Source of the DNA: a virus
IMG/VR virus record: IMGVR_UViG_3300046457_000044
Span: 1 to 48,101 of that record
Length of the DNA stretch: 48,101 nt
Reading direction: 5' to 3' (one strand)
In this document: in pieces, positions 32,401 through 40,886 of the stretch
Position numbering within the stretch: position 1 is the stretch's first letter
Layout of the letters: each line of letters opens with the position of its first letter
Notes under the pieces: generated by a model
Told to the model about the DNA's origin: nothing
What the model saw: only the letters and a program-made list of their open reading frames with translations
Database searches by the model: none
Program-made: the position numbers and the translations under genes

Positions 32401-32570
32401 TACACCACCTTGGAATCAGTGTACATATCGATAAGAGTCATTGCAGTACCACGATCCGTAAACAATCCTTCAAGCAACTTAGGAATCTTTCCTGCCTTGC
32501 CATGATGGACAATGATTAGAGTACGTGGATTGCCCTTTTGCGGGATAATATCAAAACCCTTGTAAGTCAT
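32400..32570 (-). CDS. Small hypothetical protein, 56 aa, in tail module
   Basis: The frame runs from ATG at 32570 (overlapping the upstream TGA as ATGA) to a TAA that overlaps the tail tube B ATG. It codes for a basic 56-residue protein (FDIIPQKGNPRTLIIVHHGK, GLFTDRGTAMTLIDMY). Coupling at both ends supports expression. It may be a small tail or assembly factor; not recognised. Confidence 0.7.
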   Translation of the reverse strand: MTYKGFDIIPQKGNPRTLIIVHHGKAGKIPKLLEGLFTDRGTAMTLIDMYTDSKVV

Positions 32571-33322
32571 TTAGAACTCCTGCGTCCATAGTTCTCATAG
32601 CGGACACCACCATGAGTGCGCCAAGCTTTACGTGAAAGCCAGCGTTGTTGTCGTTGAGACTTTGCTTCTGCCTTCTGATTTGCCATCTGCTTCACCACTA
32701 GGAATGCAGTGCTCTTGGCTTCTTCCAGAAGGGCAGGGAAGGCTTCAGAGGGGAGGTCTGGTACTGCCCTATCCTGATGCACCCAAGCGGGGTCCATATA
32801 GGCCAATACCTGCGTCTTTGACGATTGTAGAGTGTCATCAACCTCTGAATCATATGAGTCACAAACAATGTAGTCATCATCAAACGAAGTCCAGAAGCTA
32901 GGGGCTACGTTGTTCTTGATGAGCAAGGTGATTCCACTTACATCTTTAATCTGAATCGTATTAACGTCTGTGCTGTTACGTCCAGATGTATAGCGAAGAA
33001 ACTCATCTGGATACAGATACTTCACATCGCCATACTGAAGCTGTGGATTATCCCTACTAGACTTTTCATAACGGAACAGTTCAAGTTCCTTGATGTTCTC
33101 AGGGATACGAAGATGCGTAGGGCGTTCAAGCGTTGTGGACGAATCGAGAGAAATCATCTTGCGAAGGTGAGGCCAATTCCGATTCGCAATCATTTCCTCA
33201 TAGCACTGCCGGATGATGTTCGCTACCTGCTGCGATTCAACCGTGTCATCAATGCTATTAACTTCGTCCGAATCCATGTCATTCAGGATATCCTGAGTGA
33301 GGGAGAGGAGGGACTTTTTCAT
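32567..33322 (-). CDS. Tail tubular protein A / head-tail adaptor
   Basis: The 251-residue protein resembles podovirus tail-tube A adaptors: a helical N-terminus with QVANIIRQCYEEMIANRNWPHLR, a central beta part with LRIPENIKELELFRYE, then YLYPDEFLRYTSGRN, and a final helical part with Lys/Arg. These form a ring between portal and nozzle. It is directly downstream of the head fibre gene, with which it overlaps by one base, and upstream of tail tube B. Confidence 0.8.
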   Translation of the reverse strand: MKKSLLSLTQDILNDMDSDEVNSIDDTVESQQVANIIRQCYEEMIANRNWPHLRKMISLDSSTTLERPTHLRIPENIKELELFRYEKSSRDNPQLQYGDVKYLYPDEFLRYTSGRNSTDVNTIQIKDVSGITLLIKNNVAPSFWTSFDDDYIVCDSYDSEVDDTLQSSKTQVLAYMDPAWVHQDRAVPDLPSEAFPALLEEAKSTAFLVVKQMANQKAEAKSQRQQRWLSRKAWRTHGGVRYENYGRRSSK

Positions 33323-33999
33323 TAGCTTGCCTTAATCAAATTGAGATTGAGTTGTGCATCTGAAATAGTCAGAGAGCCGGCGGAAGTTGATGCAACATAA
33401 ACCTGCACCGTATTACCAGCAGTAAGAGACACAAAGCAACTCATGCTCATAGTGCCAGCACTCGTAGTGGCTGCTCCAGTCATAGTTGCATGGCGTGCAC
33501 TGAATGTAGAAGCGTTTACTCGATACTTCATTGCTACCTTTGCACCAGCAGCAGGAAAGCCAGTAATACCCATCCACAAATCAAGTCGGTACAAGCCAGT
33601 GGTGTTTGCTGTAAGCTGATTGGATGCGTAGGTTACATCCAACAGAAGGTCAGAAGCCCAAGGCGCACCAGTACCCGATACAAGCTGGTAATCGGCATTG
33701 GTATTAAGCGAAGCATCTGTTGCTGCTGTGAGTGCCATGCTATTTGTATTGGCCGTAATAGCCATTGAGCCATATGCAGCATCCCGCTTAAGGGTAAAGC
33801 CACCTCCGCCATTTGTTATCAGACGAAGGTTGGAATCTGTACCGGGGTCTGTAACTCCACTCAGGGCAACGGGATTAACCTTGGACCATGTACCCGATCC
33901 AGAGCCATTTGCCAGATACAACGTATTGGCTGAAGCAGACACAACACCTTTGGGTTCATGCAATTGGGCATCGGGAATATCACGATGTTGTACAGTCAT
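33322..33999 (-). CDS. Head fibre / decoration-type protein
   Basis: The N-terminus RDIPDAQLHEPKGVVSASAN followed by TLYLANGSGSGTW is a motif seen in several podovirus proteins coded near the capsid gene, probably an anchor to the head. The C-terminal ~120 residues are small-residue-rich beta strands (TTGLYRLDLWMGITG, VKVAMKYRVNAS-like, GNTVQVYVASTSAGSLTI) that look like a jelly-roll, TNF/C1q-like knob. A role as head fibre or decoration is inferred. TAAGGATATTAA precedes the ATG, and a terminator-like hairpin lies just upstream. Confidence 0.65.
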   Translation of the reverse strand: MTVQHRDIPDAQLHEPKGVVSASANTLYLANGSGSGTWSKVNPVALSGVTDPGTDSNLRLITNGGGGFTLKRDAAYGSMAITANTNSMALTAATDASLNTNADYQLVSGTGAPWASDLLLDVTYASNQLTANTTGLYRLDLWMGITGFPAAGAKVAMKYRVNASTFSARHATMTGAATTSAGTMSMSCFVSLTAGNTVQVYVASTSAGSLTISDAQLNLNLIKAS

Positions 34000-34011
34000 T
34001 TAATATCCTTA

Positions 34012-34053
34012 GATAAAAAGAAAGGGGCGAGAAGCTTTTGGCCTCTGCCCCTT
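34012..34053 (-). terminator. Terminator-like hairpin between decoration and head fibre genes
   Basis: On the minus strand AAGGGGC (34053-34047) and GCCCCTT (34028-34022) close a stem extended by GAGG/CTTCTC-type pairing, followed by TTCTTTTT. This is a good intrinsic terminator, yet the late operon continues beyond it. It is probably leaky, keeping expression of capsid and decoration protein higher than that of the genes that follow. Confidence 0.75.
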
Positions 34054-34058
34054 GTCTA

Positions 34059-34559
34059 TTAATTCACTGCGCCAAGCGTACGATTCTTGTAGATGTAGCT
34101 AATGACGAGAGAAGCCTTGCCAACACCCGAAGTAACTGCCGGGGTCGTGCCAGTCAGTGCAACCGTAACCTTTTCAGCAGCAGTCGTACCAGTTGCGGAG
34201 GCCGTAGCCCACGTACCAGCAAGAGCCGAACTAACATCGATCGATTGAACCGAGCCGAGGTTCGCAGCCGTGAGAGCTACACCGTTCGTTGCCGGAGCCG
34301 TGCCACCAACTGCAAGGCCCGGAGTCGTACCCGTAAGCGTGAAAGCTTCATGCACAACCAGCGTTGCACGAACAAACTTTGCACCCTTCGGAACAACATA
34401 CGGAGGCAAGAACAAACTGTCCGCGAGAGACGTACCGGAGAACTCAAGCGAGAGTTCATGCGAAGCGTTTTGCGAATGGTCCGTACCAACCGTGTTACCA
34501 GTGCTACGCGCACCGTACTGGTTGGACACGCCAATACCTGCTTGATTAACGTAAGGCAT
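34059..34559 (-). CDS. Probable capsid decoration protein
   Basis: A 166-residue beta-rich protein with many Ala, Gly, Thr and Val, coded directly after the major capsid gene (12-base gap) and before a terminator-like hairpin, so it should be made in high amounts. Segments such as KFVRATLVVHEAFTLTG and KASLVISYIYKNRTLG suggest a jelly-roll or Ig-like domain. No motif identifies it; the call rests on position and composition. Confidence 0.6.
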   Translation of the reverse strand: MPYVNQAGIGVSNQYGARSTGNTVGTDHSQNASHELSLEFSGTSLADSLFLPPYVVPKGAKFVRATLVVHEAFTLTGTTPGLAVGGTAPATNGVALTAANLGSVQSIDVSSALAGTWATASATGTTAAEKVTVALTGTTPAVTSGVGKASLVISYIYKNRTLGAVN

Positions 34560-34571
34560 TAATTATTTTCC

Positions 34572-35516
34572 TTATTTGTAGTTCACAGCCGAGGTAATCA
34601 GCACACCCAACGTATCAACACGTTGCGTACCAAAGCCCCAACGGCACGAGGTAACGAATTCATCACGGCGAAGGTCTTTATTGCGTTCACCTTCCACCTT
34701 GGGCATACGACGCCATGCAGCCATAATCGGCTTCGTGTTGTCATCGGCAAGCGACATGAAGATGTTTGCAACACCATTCGTGACCGAAGTCGTACCATCC
34801 GAGAACGAACCCTTAGGCAGACGATTCGAAGTGATGATGTTCCAACCGTACAGGTTCATGAGGAATTCATGATCCTTGCTGAAACCATTCTCAAGAATCT
34901 GGTCTGCAAAATCCGTTACGTTCGAAGTAATCGTCACCAGACCCGACAACGTGCTTGCAATCAGCGGATCACAGATGAAGATGCGACCTTGTGCAGGAAC
35001 GTTAGCCTTATCGAATGCAAGCTTCATTGCAATCAGATGGTCAAGCTGGAAGATGTTGTTAGTAGCTGCCGAAGCAATACGATGTGCGAAGCCGTTAACC
35101 AAGTTTGCATTGGCATTCGTTTGTGCCGAATTACACTTAGCGAGGAAACGCGTTTCAAACACTTCCTGAATAGCGCGGGTCGATTCCTGCGAACGGGCAG
35201 ACATAAGTGCTTCCACTTGTGCGCCATCTTCACGCAGTTCATCCGTGACATACCATGCATCACCAACATAGTCGGTAATCGTCAGAGTCACTTCACCCGA
35301 TTCAATCGGCGTGTAATCGAACGGAACTTCTTCAGCACCATCCTGAATCGTAACCGTACCAACCGTTTTGATATGCAGCGTACTACCCGAACCGAAGTCC
35401 GATACATTGCGGAAATACGATTCCGGCAACAGACCGTCATGCAGGTTACGGAGAATAAACGCCGAATACTGTTCGCTTTCAATGAAAGCAGTAGAGTTAA
35501 AGCGATTTTGGGACAT
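34572..35516 (-). CDS. Major capsid protein
   Basis: The 314-residue protein follows the scaffold gene and shows HK97-type features seen in phage capsids. There is an N-terminal arm, an E-loop-like segment (TVTIQDGAEEVPFDYTP), GEVTLTITDYVGDAWYVTDE, a spine-helix region (QVEALMSARSQESTRAIQEVFE) and a P-domain with FICDPLIASTLSG. The end reads CRWGFGTQRVDTLGVLI. No protease gene lies nearby, so cleavage of the N-terminal arm is not indicated. AAGGAAAATA precedes the downstream ATG; the gene itself follows the scaffold by 14 bases. Confidence 0.88.
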   Translation of the reverse strand: MSQNRFNSTAFIESEQYSAFILRNLHDGLLPESYFRNVSDFGSGSTLHIKTVGTVTIQDGAEEVPFDYTPIESGEVTLTITDYVGDAWYVTDELREDGAQVEALMSARSQESTRAIQEVFETRFLAKCNSAQTNANANLVNGFAHRIASAATNNIFQLDHLIAMKLAFDKANVPAQGRIFICDPLIASTLSGLVTITSNVTDFADQILENGFSKDHEFLMNLYGWNIITSNRLPKGSFSDGTTSVTNGVANIFMSLADDNTKPIMAAWRRMPKVEGERNKDLRRDEFVTSCRWGFGTQRVDTLGVLITSAVNYK

Positions 35517-35530
35517 TTATTGTTGTTTTC

Positions 35531-36349
35531 CTATTTTCCAAAATACTTGAAATAGACCTTGGGGTCAGTGAGGTCATGAACGGATGCACCTGCTGCATGA
35601 ATTTCATCAACCATTGCGCGTGCACGAGCAGCTTCCTGATTGAGTTCACGAGTGGTAGCGCCAATCCGGGACTTCTCTTTGTTACGACCGATCAAGGTTT
35701 CTTGGTGTGGCTGAAAGGCAGCCGTATTGACAGCACTCGGAGCAGGAGCAAATGTATTCGGCTTAGGAGCCGGTTGCTCTGAAACACCCAACGCTTTCAA
35801 AACTGCTTTAGGTGACTTAGCTGCGAATTCATTCATTTCAGCAACAGTAAGTCCAAGCTCTTGCGCAGCAGCCGTATATTTGGCTTCTGCCTCTGCACCA
35901 AATTTAGAGAGCAGTTGGGTAACTACTTCCTTCTGATTGGCTTGGGCACGCTCAGCCGCAGTACGCTGTTCAAGAGTCTTATTCACTAGTTCCGCAATCG
36001 CATTCGGGTCTACAGCAGGAGCAGCAGGGTTAGCTGGTGCAGTGCTTGGTTGACGCGAAAGGAGTTCTTGTACCGTACGTTCGAGTTCAGCTTGCTTATT
36101 CACGTCCACTTGCACCGATTGCACCTTATTTTCTAGTTCGGCTTTCTCAGCCTTGAGTTGTGCGATATACGATTGTGCATGTGCGACGCTTTTAAGAGCG
36201 TCCTCAACCGAGTTGTACTTTTGAACACCTTGCTCATTAACAATCATCCCAAGCAGGTTGGCATAGGGATTATTGGCCTGAGGATTTGCAGGAGGATTAC
36301 CGGGGTTTGCCGGTTGATTCTGTTCACCAAAGATTGTGGGGTCGCTCAC
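35531..36349 (-). CDS. Capsid scaffolding protein
   Basis: The 272-residue protein is coded just before the capsid gene. It has an Asn/Pro/Gln-rich start, a coiled-coil region (YIAQLKAEKAELENKVQSVQ, about 60-80), Ala/Pro linkers, and a basic, helical C-terminus with RNKEKSRIGATTRELNQEAARA that could bind the capsid. Acidic/Ala/Gln-rich composition with coiled coil is typical of phage scaffolds. A candidate late promoter lies 110 bases upstream. Confidence 0.85.
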   Translation of the reverse strand: MSDPTIFGEQNQPANPGNPPANPQANNPYANLLGMIVNEQGVQKYNSVEDALKSVAHAQSYIAQLKAEKAELENKVQSVQVDVNKQAELERTVQELLSRQPSTAPANPAAPAVDPNAIAELVNKTLEQRTAAERAQANQKEVVTQLLSKFGAEAEAKYTAAAQELGLTVAEMNEFAAKSPKAVLKALGVSEQPAPKPNTFAPAPSAVNTAAFQPHQETLIGRNKEKSRIGATTRELNQEAARARAMVDEIHAAGASVHDLTDPKVYFKYFGK

Positions 36350-36459
36350 ATCTTTCCTTATTGTTATTATTCTTATGGAGTTACTTCTATATAATTAAGC
36401 AGTGCTTTGATCGCACCCGCTTCGTTACATACTGCATACTCGTAACTCGCTCTTGCTTG

Positions 36460-36489
36460 TATTTATCCCTTGAGAGAGCAAAAAGTTAC
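36460..36489 (-). promoter_or_regulatory. Candidate phage-sigma late promoter, site A
   Basis: In the 182-base gap (36350-36531) between the AT-hook protein gene and the scaffold gene, the minus strand has GTAAC (36489-36485), 19 bases, then TAAATA (36465-36460). The same arrangement occurs at two other leftward gaps. It would give an extra start for scaffold and capsid, which are needed in largest amounts. The rest of the gap is AT-rich with no gene. Confidence 0.6.
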
Positions 36490-36531
36490 GAAAATATTTA
36501 AAATAAATTTTGTAGTAAATTCTGACGGAAG

Positions 36532-36873
36532 TTAGGTAGGGGTAGGCACCTTCGGTGGGCGTCCCCTACGTTTAGGATTGGACGCGGACAGAGACTCAGC
36601 GACGTTGGTCGCTTCGCTTTCTGCCGTTGATTCATGCGTCAGAAGGCTTATAACTTCGGTCATAGCTCTTTCATACCCTACTGCGTCAGCTTGTAGGAAT
36701 GCCCAATTGGCAATGCCGTAGGCGTCCTTACTGCGTACCTGCCTGTTACTTGCGTTGATCTTCTCATTGAGGATCGTGATTAACTGACTGCGGAGAAAAG
36801 CGGCATGAACAAATGTCTGCCGCATTTCATCCTTCTGTTGGTCAGTTAGGTTCTTCATCAAGATTGTTTTCAT
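36532..36873 (-). CDS. Small protein with AT-hook-like C-terminus, 113 aa
   Basis: A helical protein (residues 5-80) ending in a disordered tail with NPKRRGRPPKVPTP, which matches the AT-hook core RGRP flanked by basic residues. AT-hooks bind the minor groove of AT-rich DNA. It overlaps the portal stop by one base. A role in packaging, in promoter control or in tethering DNA to the portal are possible; none is shown. The gap downstream is AT-rich and carries a candidate promoter. Confidence 0.7.
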   Translation of the reverse strand: MKTILMKNLTDQQKDEMRQTFVHAAFLRSQLITILNEKINASNRQVRSKDAYGIANWAFLQADAVGYERAMTEVISLLTHESTAESEATNVAESLSASNPKRRGRPPKVPTPT

Positions 36874-38744
36874 TACATCTGTTTAGCGTTCGCTCTGGTT
36901 TGATCGACGCTCATGCGGGCCACTACGTTATCTGGTCCAGTAGGTCCACCTGAGGCTACAGGCTGTTGTTGCTGTTGCGTACCCATCTGAGCAGCCATGT
37001 TCTGTTCCGTACCCAAGTTCTCCTGAAGCTGGTTAACGAGACGTTGCTGTTCAGCTTGTTCAAACAGAGCCTTGTACGGGCTATACAACTGGAATCGATT
37101 CAGACCCAGTACATCCTCCACCAGACGGCTTAGTGACACCGAGCTAAGGTGTGGGGCAATAGTCTGTCCGATAGGGCTGTTAAAGACCCCTGTGAGGTTC
37201 TGGAGAAGCTGTGCTTGGGCTGCGAAGTGACGTGCCCCGATAGGGCGAAGAACACCATTAGCAGTAATGTCGTCTTTGGTAATCTTAACGAACTGGGTTA
37301 CACCCAAATCATTATCCATCACACGAACCACATCCTCTGCATCCAGATTTCGACGTGCTGTTTCCAACATTGCATTCAGGAGAGGTTCAAGCATTTCGAT
37401 TTCGAAGGTGTTGATTTTCTCTTGGAAAATACGGCCAGCAGCGTTCTCAAGTTGTTGCACTTCAAAGGCAGTCTTTTCACCGGGAGTACGAACCCCCATA
37501 GCCTCACGAGGAGCCCCCGCATACTGTTCCATACGCTGTTCTAATAGCTGGATAGCATTGTCAGCTTGGATGACCCACTGAGCGTTCTTAGCAAGCTCTG
37601 TAACGGTTCCGCCTTCGTCAAGGTGAATCTCTGCACCCGGAGAGTAGACAAACTCCTCAACCTCACCAGAAATCACCAGAGGAGGGAGAACAGCCAAGTC
37701 CATAGCATCGGCCTTCAGATTTTCCAGATGGTCAATGCGGTACTGCATGCCTACCAGATTGTCCAGCGGACCCATAGCCCAAATGTTGTCACTACGGCCA
37801 CGCCAACCCACATGGTAGATAGGAGCGCCACCAAACCACGTAGGAAGCGGCTCATTCTGGATAACCCACATACGGTCAATCACAGTCACCACTCGGCCCT
37901 GCTCAAGTTGCCCAGTCACTTCGTTGTAGATATCCCCATAGAACTGAAGGAACTCAACGTAGTTGCTACCAAGGTATTCAGAGTAGTTACCAAAGCCGTC
38001 CATCAGGAAGCCTTCAGCCTTGTCCGCTTCCTCAATCCCATACGCATTCATATGGGCCTTCATCAGGTCACGATTCGCTAGAGCCTGTTTTAGATACGCA
38101 TTGTCAGGCTCATTCTCTGCCATTGCCGCTAGCTCACCCACATTGCGAAGGCTTCTAACAATCTTCCAAGAGTCGGAAAATGAATTAGCAAGTGGATTAA
38201 AGACAATATCAAGAGGACTAATTCTTCGCGCTTTAGGTCCGACATAATTAATCACCTTCATGTCGTTAATATCAGTCCGATAGGAGGCTTCATAATCAAC
38301 CGTAGCGAATACATTGCCATAGTCAATGAAGTCCAACAGGAGCTTGCTCATTTCAGTACGAAAGTGTCCCTCACGAGTCTTGTTACTCATGTAGCTCTCG
38401 ATAGCCATACGCTTAGCCTTGGTGGCATCGTCCTGCGTATAGGCTTCCCAACGTAGCCAGTCATCATTAGGGAATAGGGCACTCAGATAGTTTGAATGCA
38501 GGTTATCCCGAATCTGACAGAGCTTGGGAAGGGTAGTGGAGTTCTTCCAAGGGAGAGCGCTGTTTGACGTGGTTTTAGTATCTGTAGCGAAGATATAGTT
38601 GCGAAGCTCTTTCCACTCCTGAATCTTCGGATACATCTGTGTGTGATGGCGAAACCACGTCATAGCAATATACTTCGCCATACTGTCTTGTTTGAACGCT
38701 TCAGTGATATTTACATCACCTACGTTAAGAACTTTCTTAGCCAT
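36873..38744 (-). CDS. Portal protein (head-tail connector)
   Basis: The 623-residue protein lies between the large terminase and the scaffold gene, where the portal is expected. Typical features are the N-terminal helical part with MTWFRHHTQMYPKIQEWKEL, a wing region with GPKARRISPLDIVFNP (about 165-180), a stem-like region with AMGPLDNLVGMQYRIDHLEN, and GAPREAMGVRTPGEKTAFEV before the crown. The C-terminus is Gln-rich and disordered. It forms the 12-fold ring through which DNA is packed and ejected. Confidence 0.87.
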   Translation of the reverse strand: MAKKVLNVGDVNITEAFKQDSMAKYIAMTWFRHHTQMYPKIQEWKELRNYIFATDTKTTSNSALPWKNSTTLPKLCQIRDNLHSNYLSALFPNDDWLRWEAYTQDDATKAKRMAIESYMSNKTREGHFRTEMSKLLLDFIDYGNVFATVDYEASYRTDINDMKVINYVGPKARRISPLDIVFNPLANSFSDSWKIVRSLRNVGELAAMAENEPDNAYLKQALANRDLMKAHMNAYGIEEADKAEGFLMDGFGNYSEYLGSNYVEFLQFYGDIYNEVTGQLEQGRVVTVIDRMWVIQNEPLPTWFGGAPIYHVGWRGRSDNIWAMGPLDNLVGMQYRIDHLENLKADAMDLAVLPPLVISGEVEEFVYSPGAEIHLDEGGTVTELAKNAQWVIQADNAIQLLEQRMEQYAGAPREAMGVRTPGEKTAFEVQQLENAAGRIFQEKINTFEIEMLEPLLNAMLETARRNLDAEDVVRVMDNDLGVTQFVKITKDDITANGVLRPIGARHFAAQAQLLQNLTGVFNSPIGQTIAPHLSSVSLSRLVEDVLGLNRFQLYSPYKALFEQAEQQRLVNQLQENLGTEQNMAAQMGTQQQQQPVASGGPTGPDNVVARMSVDQTRANAKQM

Positions 38745-38746
38745 GT

Positions 38747-40351
38747 CTACCTAAAAGAGATTCCGCCGAAGCGAGAATGTATTGGAATAATGTTATCTCT
38801 CGATTTGTTAAGCCCACCACGACTCTTGGGCTTAACGGCAATCATTACAGCCGATGCAAGGGCATCCTTAATGTCGTCATGGGCCGGACGTGCCTGAATC
38901 AATTGCTCCTCTAGAACGTCCGTATAACCGCCCTTGAAGTGCCAGATATGCCCGTTCTCATAGCGATGCTCAAGGGCAGAAGCAATGCGCTCCTCCTTTG
39001 TGCCTTCTGAACGGTTAGGGCGATACTCGTCAATTGAGAGGGACAACCCTTGTTCGCGTAGCTTGTCTTTCAAGTCACGAACAATCACGGTTTGAGCAAC
39101 CGTTACTTCCGCCCTGAGTTTTCTAAACTCCCACTTGCTGTGGAGGCGTGCAATCTCGTCAAAGTACTTGGAGATTTTGTCAGTCTGGAATACACTGATA
39201 TCTAGGAGATAGATGAAATTGTCTGCGTCTACACCAATAACAACGATTGCTGTGTCATCACTTCGCTTACCAATGGAGAATGCAAAGTCAATTGAGGCAA
39301 AGACATTGAGACGGTTTCCTTTGAAGTACCAGTTTCCGTCTGATTGTTTGAGAAACTTACGCTCATAGTATTGGAACTTGTCTGCGGAGATTCGATTGCT
39401 TCCGGGGTCATTGGGATCATTGTAGTATTGAGAATAGAACTGGGTGCGATCCGAGTATTCAGCGCGGATACGCGAGAGAACTTGCTGGTCAAACCCGAAA
39501 GCTTTCCCGTCCTTGGGGCGAATTGTCCTAGGCCAGATAAAGATTCCATCAGTTTCAACGACATGCTCCTTAATCTCCCATACCTTCCTGCGTTCAACAA
39601 TCAAGCCTTCCTTGTCGTACACGTCATACTCTTGGGCCTTCCAAGTGGCGTACACGTCATTAGGATGGTATCGAGTACCACAAGCGAGGGTGAAGCCACC
39701 AGCATTACGGATAGAGGTGAACTGACTACTCTTCTTGGAAACACTCTCCCGCCCATCTTCAGTGTAGGCATTCTCAGGAACCACCAAGTCATCTGCAATA
39801 ACAATGTCTGCGTGCCAACCAGTTGTATTGGTTGTTAGGCCAGCCGTATCAATCGTGGCATCACGAATGCCTTCAATCTTCCGCTTCTCATGGTCAATGG
39901 AGATTGTGGTGTTGCTCCACTTCTCCCGCTTGCCTTCTTGAGGGTCAAGGTATTCAGGGAAGTAACGATTGAAAACTGAGGAGGAGAGGATGTTCTTGAT
40001 CGCGTAGAGCTGCGTTTCTGCCAAGCCTGATGTAGCTGAGACATACAGGATGGTTACTTCCGGATGACGTACAATAATCCAAGCTGCCCATGTCGCCACC
40101 ATATGAGACTTCAGGTGGGCACGAGGGAGCATTATGAGCTTGTTAGCCGTTAGCTGATCATCCAGCCCGAACAGACTGTAATCCTGCATCCATTTGAAAC
40201 AGTCCTTGTGAACGTCGCCATATACGTATCCGGGATTCATCAACTGGGCAAAGACATACAAATCGTCTATAGCTAGTTGCCTGAGTGCTTTGGCATCTTC
40301 AGGCATCTTCTCCAGTTTTCGTTTGGCTTCAATCAACCACTGCTCAGCCAT
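38747..40351 (-). CDS. terL: Terminase large subunit
   Basis: The 534-residue protein has the ATPase-nuclease layout of TerL. The Walker A region reads LPRAHLKSHM, a degenerate form, followed by ATWAAWIIVRHPEVTILYVSA. Walker B is DIVIADDLV. The RNase H-like nuclease domain has FASIDFAFSIGKRSDDTAIV (first Asp) and HDDIKDALASAV (last Asp). It drives DNA into the head and cuts concatemers. It overlaps the small subunit by eight bases and precedes the portal by two. Confidence 0.93.
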   Translation of the reverse strand: MAEQWLIEAKRKLEKMPEDAKALRQLAIDDLYVFAQLMNPGYVYGDVHKDCFKWMQDYSLFGLDDQLTANKLIMLPRAHLKSHMVATWAAWIIVRHPEVTILYVSATSGLAETQLYAIKNILSSSVFNRYFPEYLDPQEGKREKWSNTTISIDHEKRKIEGIRDATIDTAGLTTNTTGWHADIVIADDLVVPENAYTEDGRESVSKKSSQFTSIRNAGGFTLACGTRYHPNDVYATWKAQEYDVYDKEGLIVERRKVWEIKEHVVETDGIFIWPRTIRPKDGKAFGFDQQVLSRIRAEYSDRTQFYSQYYNDPNDPGSNRISADKFQYYERKFLKQSDGNWYFKGNRLNVFASIDFAFSIGKRSDDTAIVVIGVDADNFIYLLDISVFQTDKISKYFDEIARLHSKWEFRKLRAEVTVAQTVIVRDLKDKLREQGLSLSIDEYRPNRSEGTKEERIASALEHRYENGHIWHFKGGYTDVLEEQLIQARPAHDDIKDALASAVMIAVKPKSRGGLNKSRDNIIPIHSRFGGISFR

Positions 40352-40886
40352 TCTTCAACAGCCGTACAACATCGGCACTGAATTCATTACTGGCACGGGA
40401 CTGGAATTCCTTTTCCCGTTGAACTTCTTCCTTGCTAGGACGGCCAGCACCACGAGTATCCCAACCCCTATCTGCTAACCACTTTGCAGCTTGGAAATTC
40501 CCAGTAGTTCCCTGAGCGATAAGCGCTTTGATCCCGGAGCAGCGAAGCTTATACTCAAGTTCGCTACGCCATTCATCGATATGTTTGCGGATAGCCTTGT
40601 TATCGCAAATCTTTTGCCAATGCTTCCAGCCCGAAAAAGCAGCATTTGCGAATTCGTATTCCGTAGGGTCTGCCATTTCAAGATAAATTCTCTTGATGGA
40701 ATAATAAACTCGCCCGTTGTGGAAGTGGTCTTGTTCTTTAAGCGAGTATATTGCATCTTCGTTATAGGCAAATTCAAGGAACAGACTTTGCGTTAGATAC
40801 CGACCCATTGAGTCCAGCATCAGGCTCTTGTCCACTGAGAAGCTTTCTGGCTGCTTCATATCGTCCGTAGTAGTAGTCTCTTTCAA
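40344..40886 (-). CDS. Terminase small subunit (probable)
   Basis: The start is probably TTG 40886, with AAGGAG seven bases before it; ATG 40859 is an alternative. The 180-residue protein is helical, with ALIAQGTTGNFQAAKWLADR continuing GWDTRGAGRPSKEEV, a pattern seen in small terminase subunits of podoviruses. Directly before terL. It should recognise the packaging site. Its N-terminal coding part overlaps the end of the i-spanin gene by 113 bases in another frame. Confidence 0.72.
   Translation of the reverse strand: MKETTTTDDMKQPESFSVDKSLMLDSMGRYLTQSLFLEFAYNEDAIYSLKEQDHFHNGRVYYSIKRIYLEMADPTEYEFANAAFSGWKHWQKICDNKAIRKHIDEWRSELEYKLRCSGIKALIAQGTTGNFQAAKWLADRGWDTRGAGRPSKEEVQREKEFQSRASNEFSADVVRLLKNG

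Noticed and set aside
34623-35555. Plus-strand open frame of 310 codons opposite the major capsid gene
   Set aside because: Arg/Cys/Thr-rich antisense shadow of the capsid gene; no ribosome binding site.
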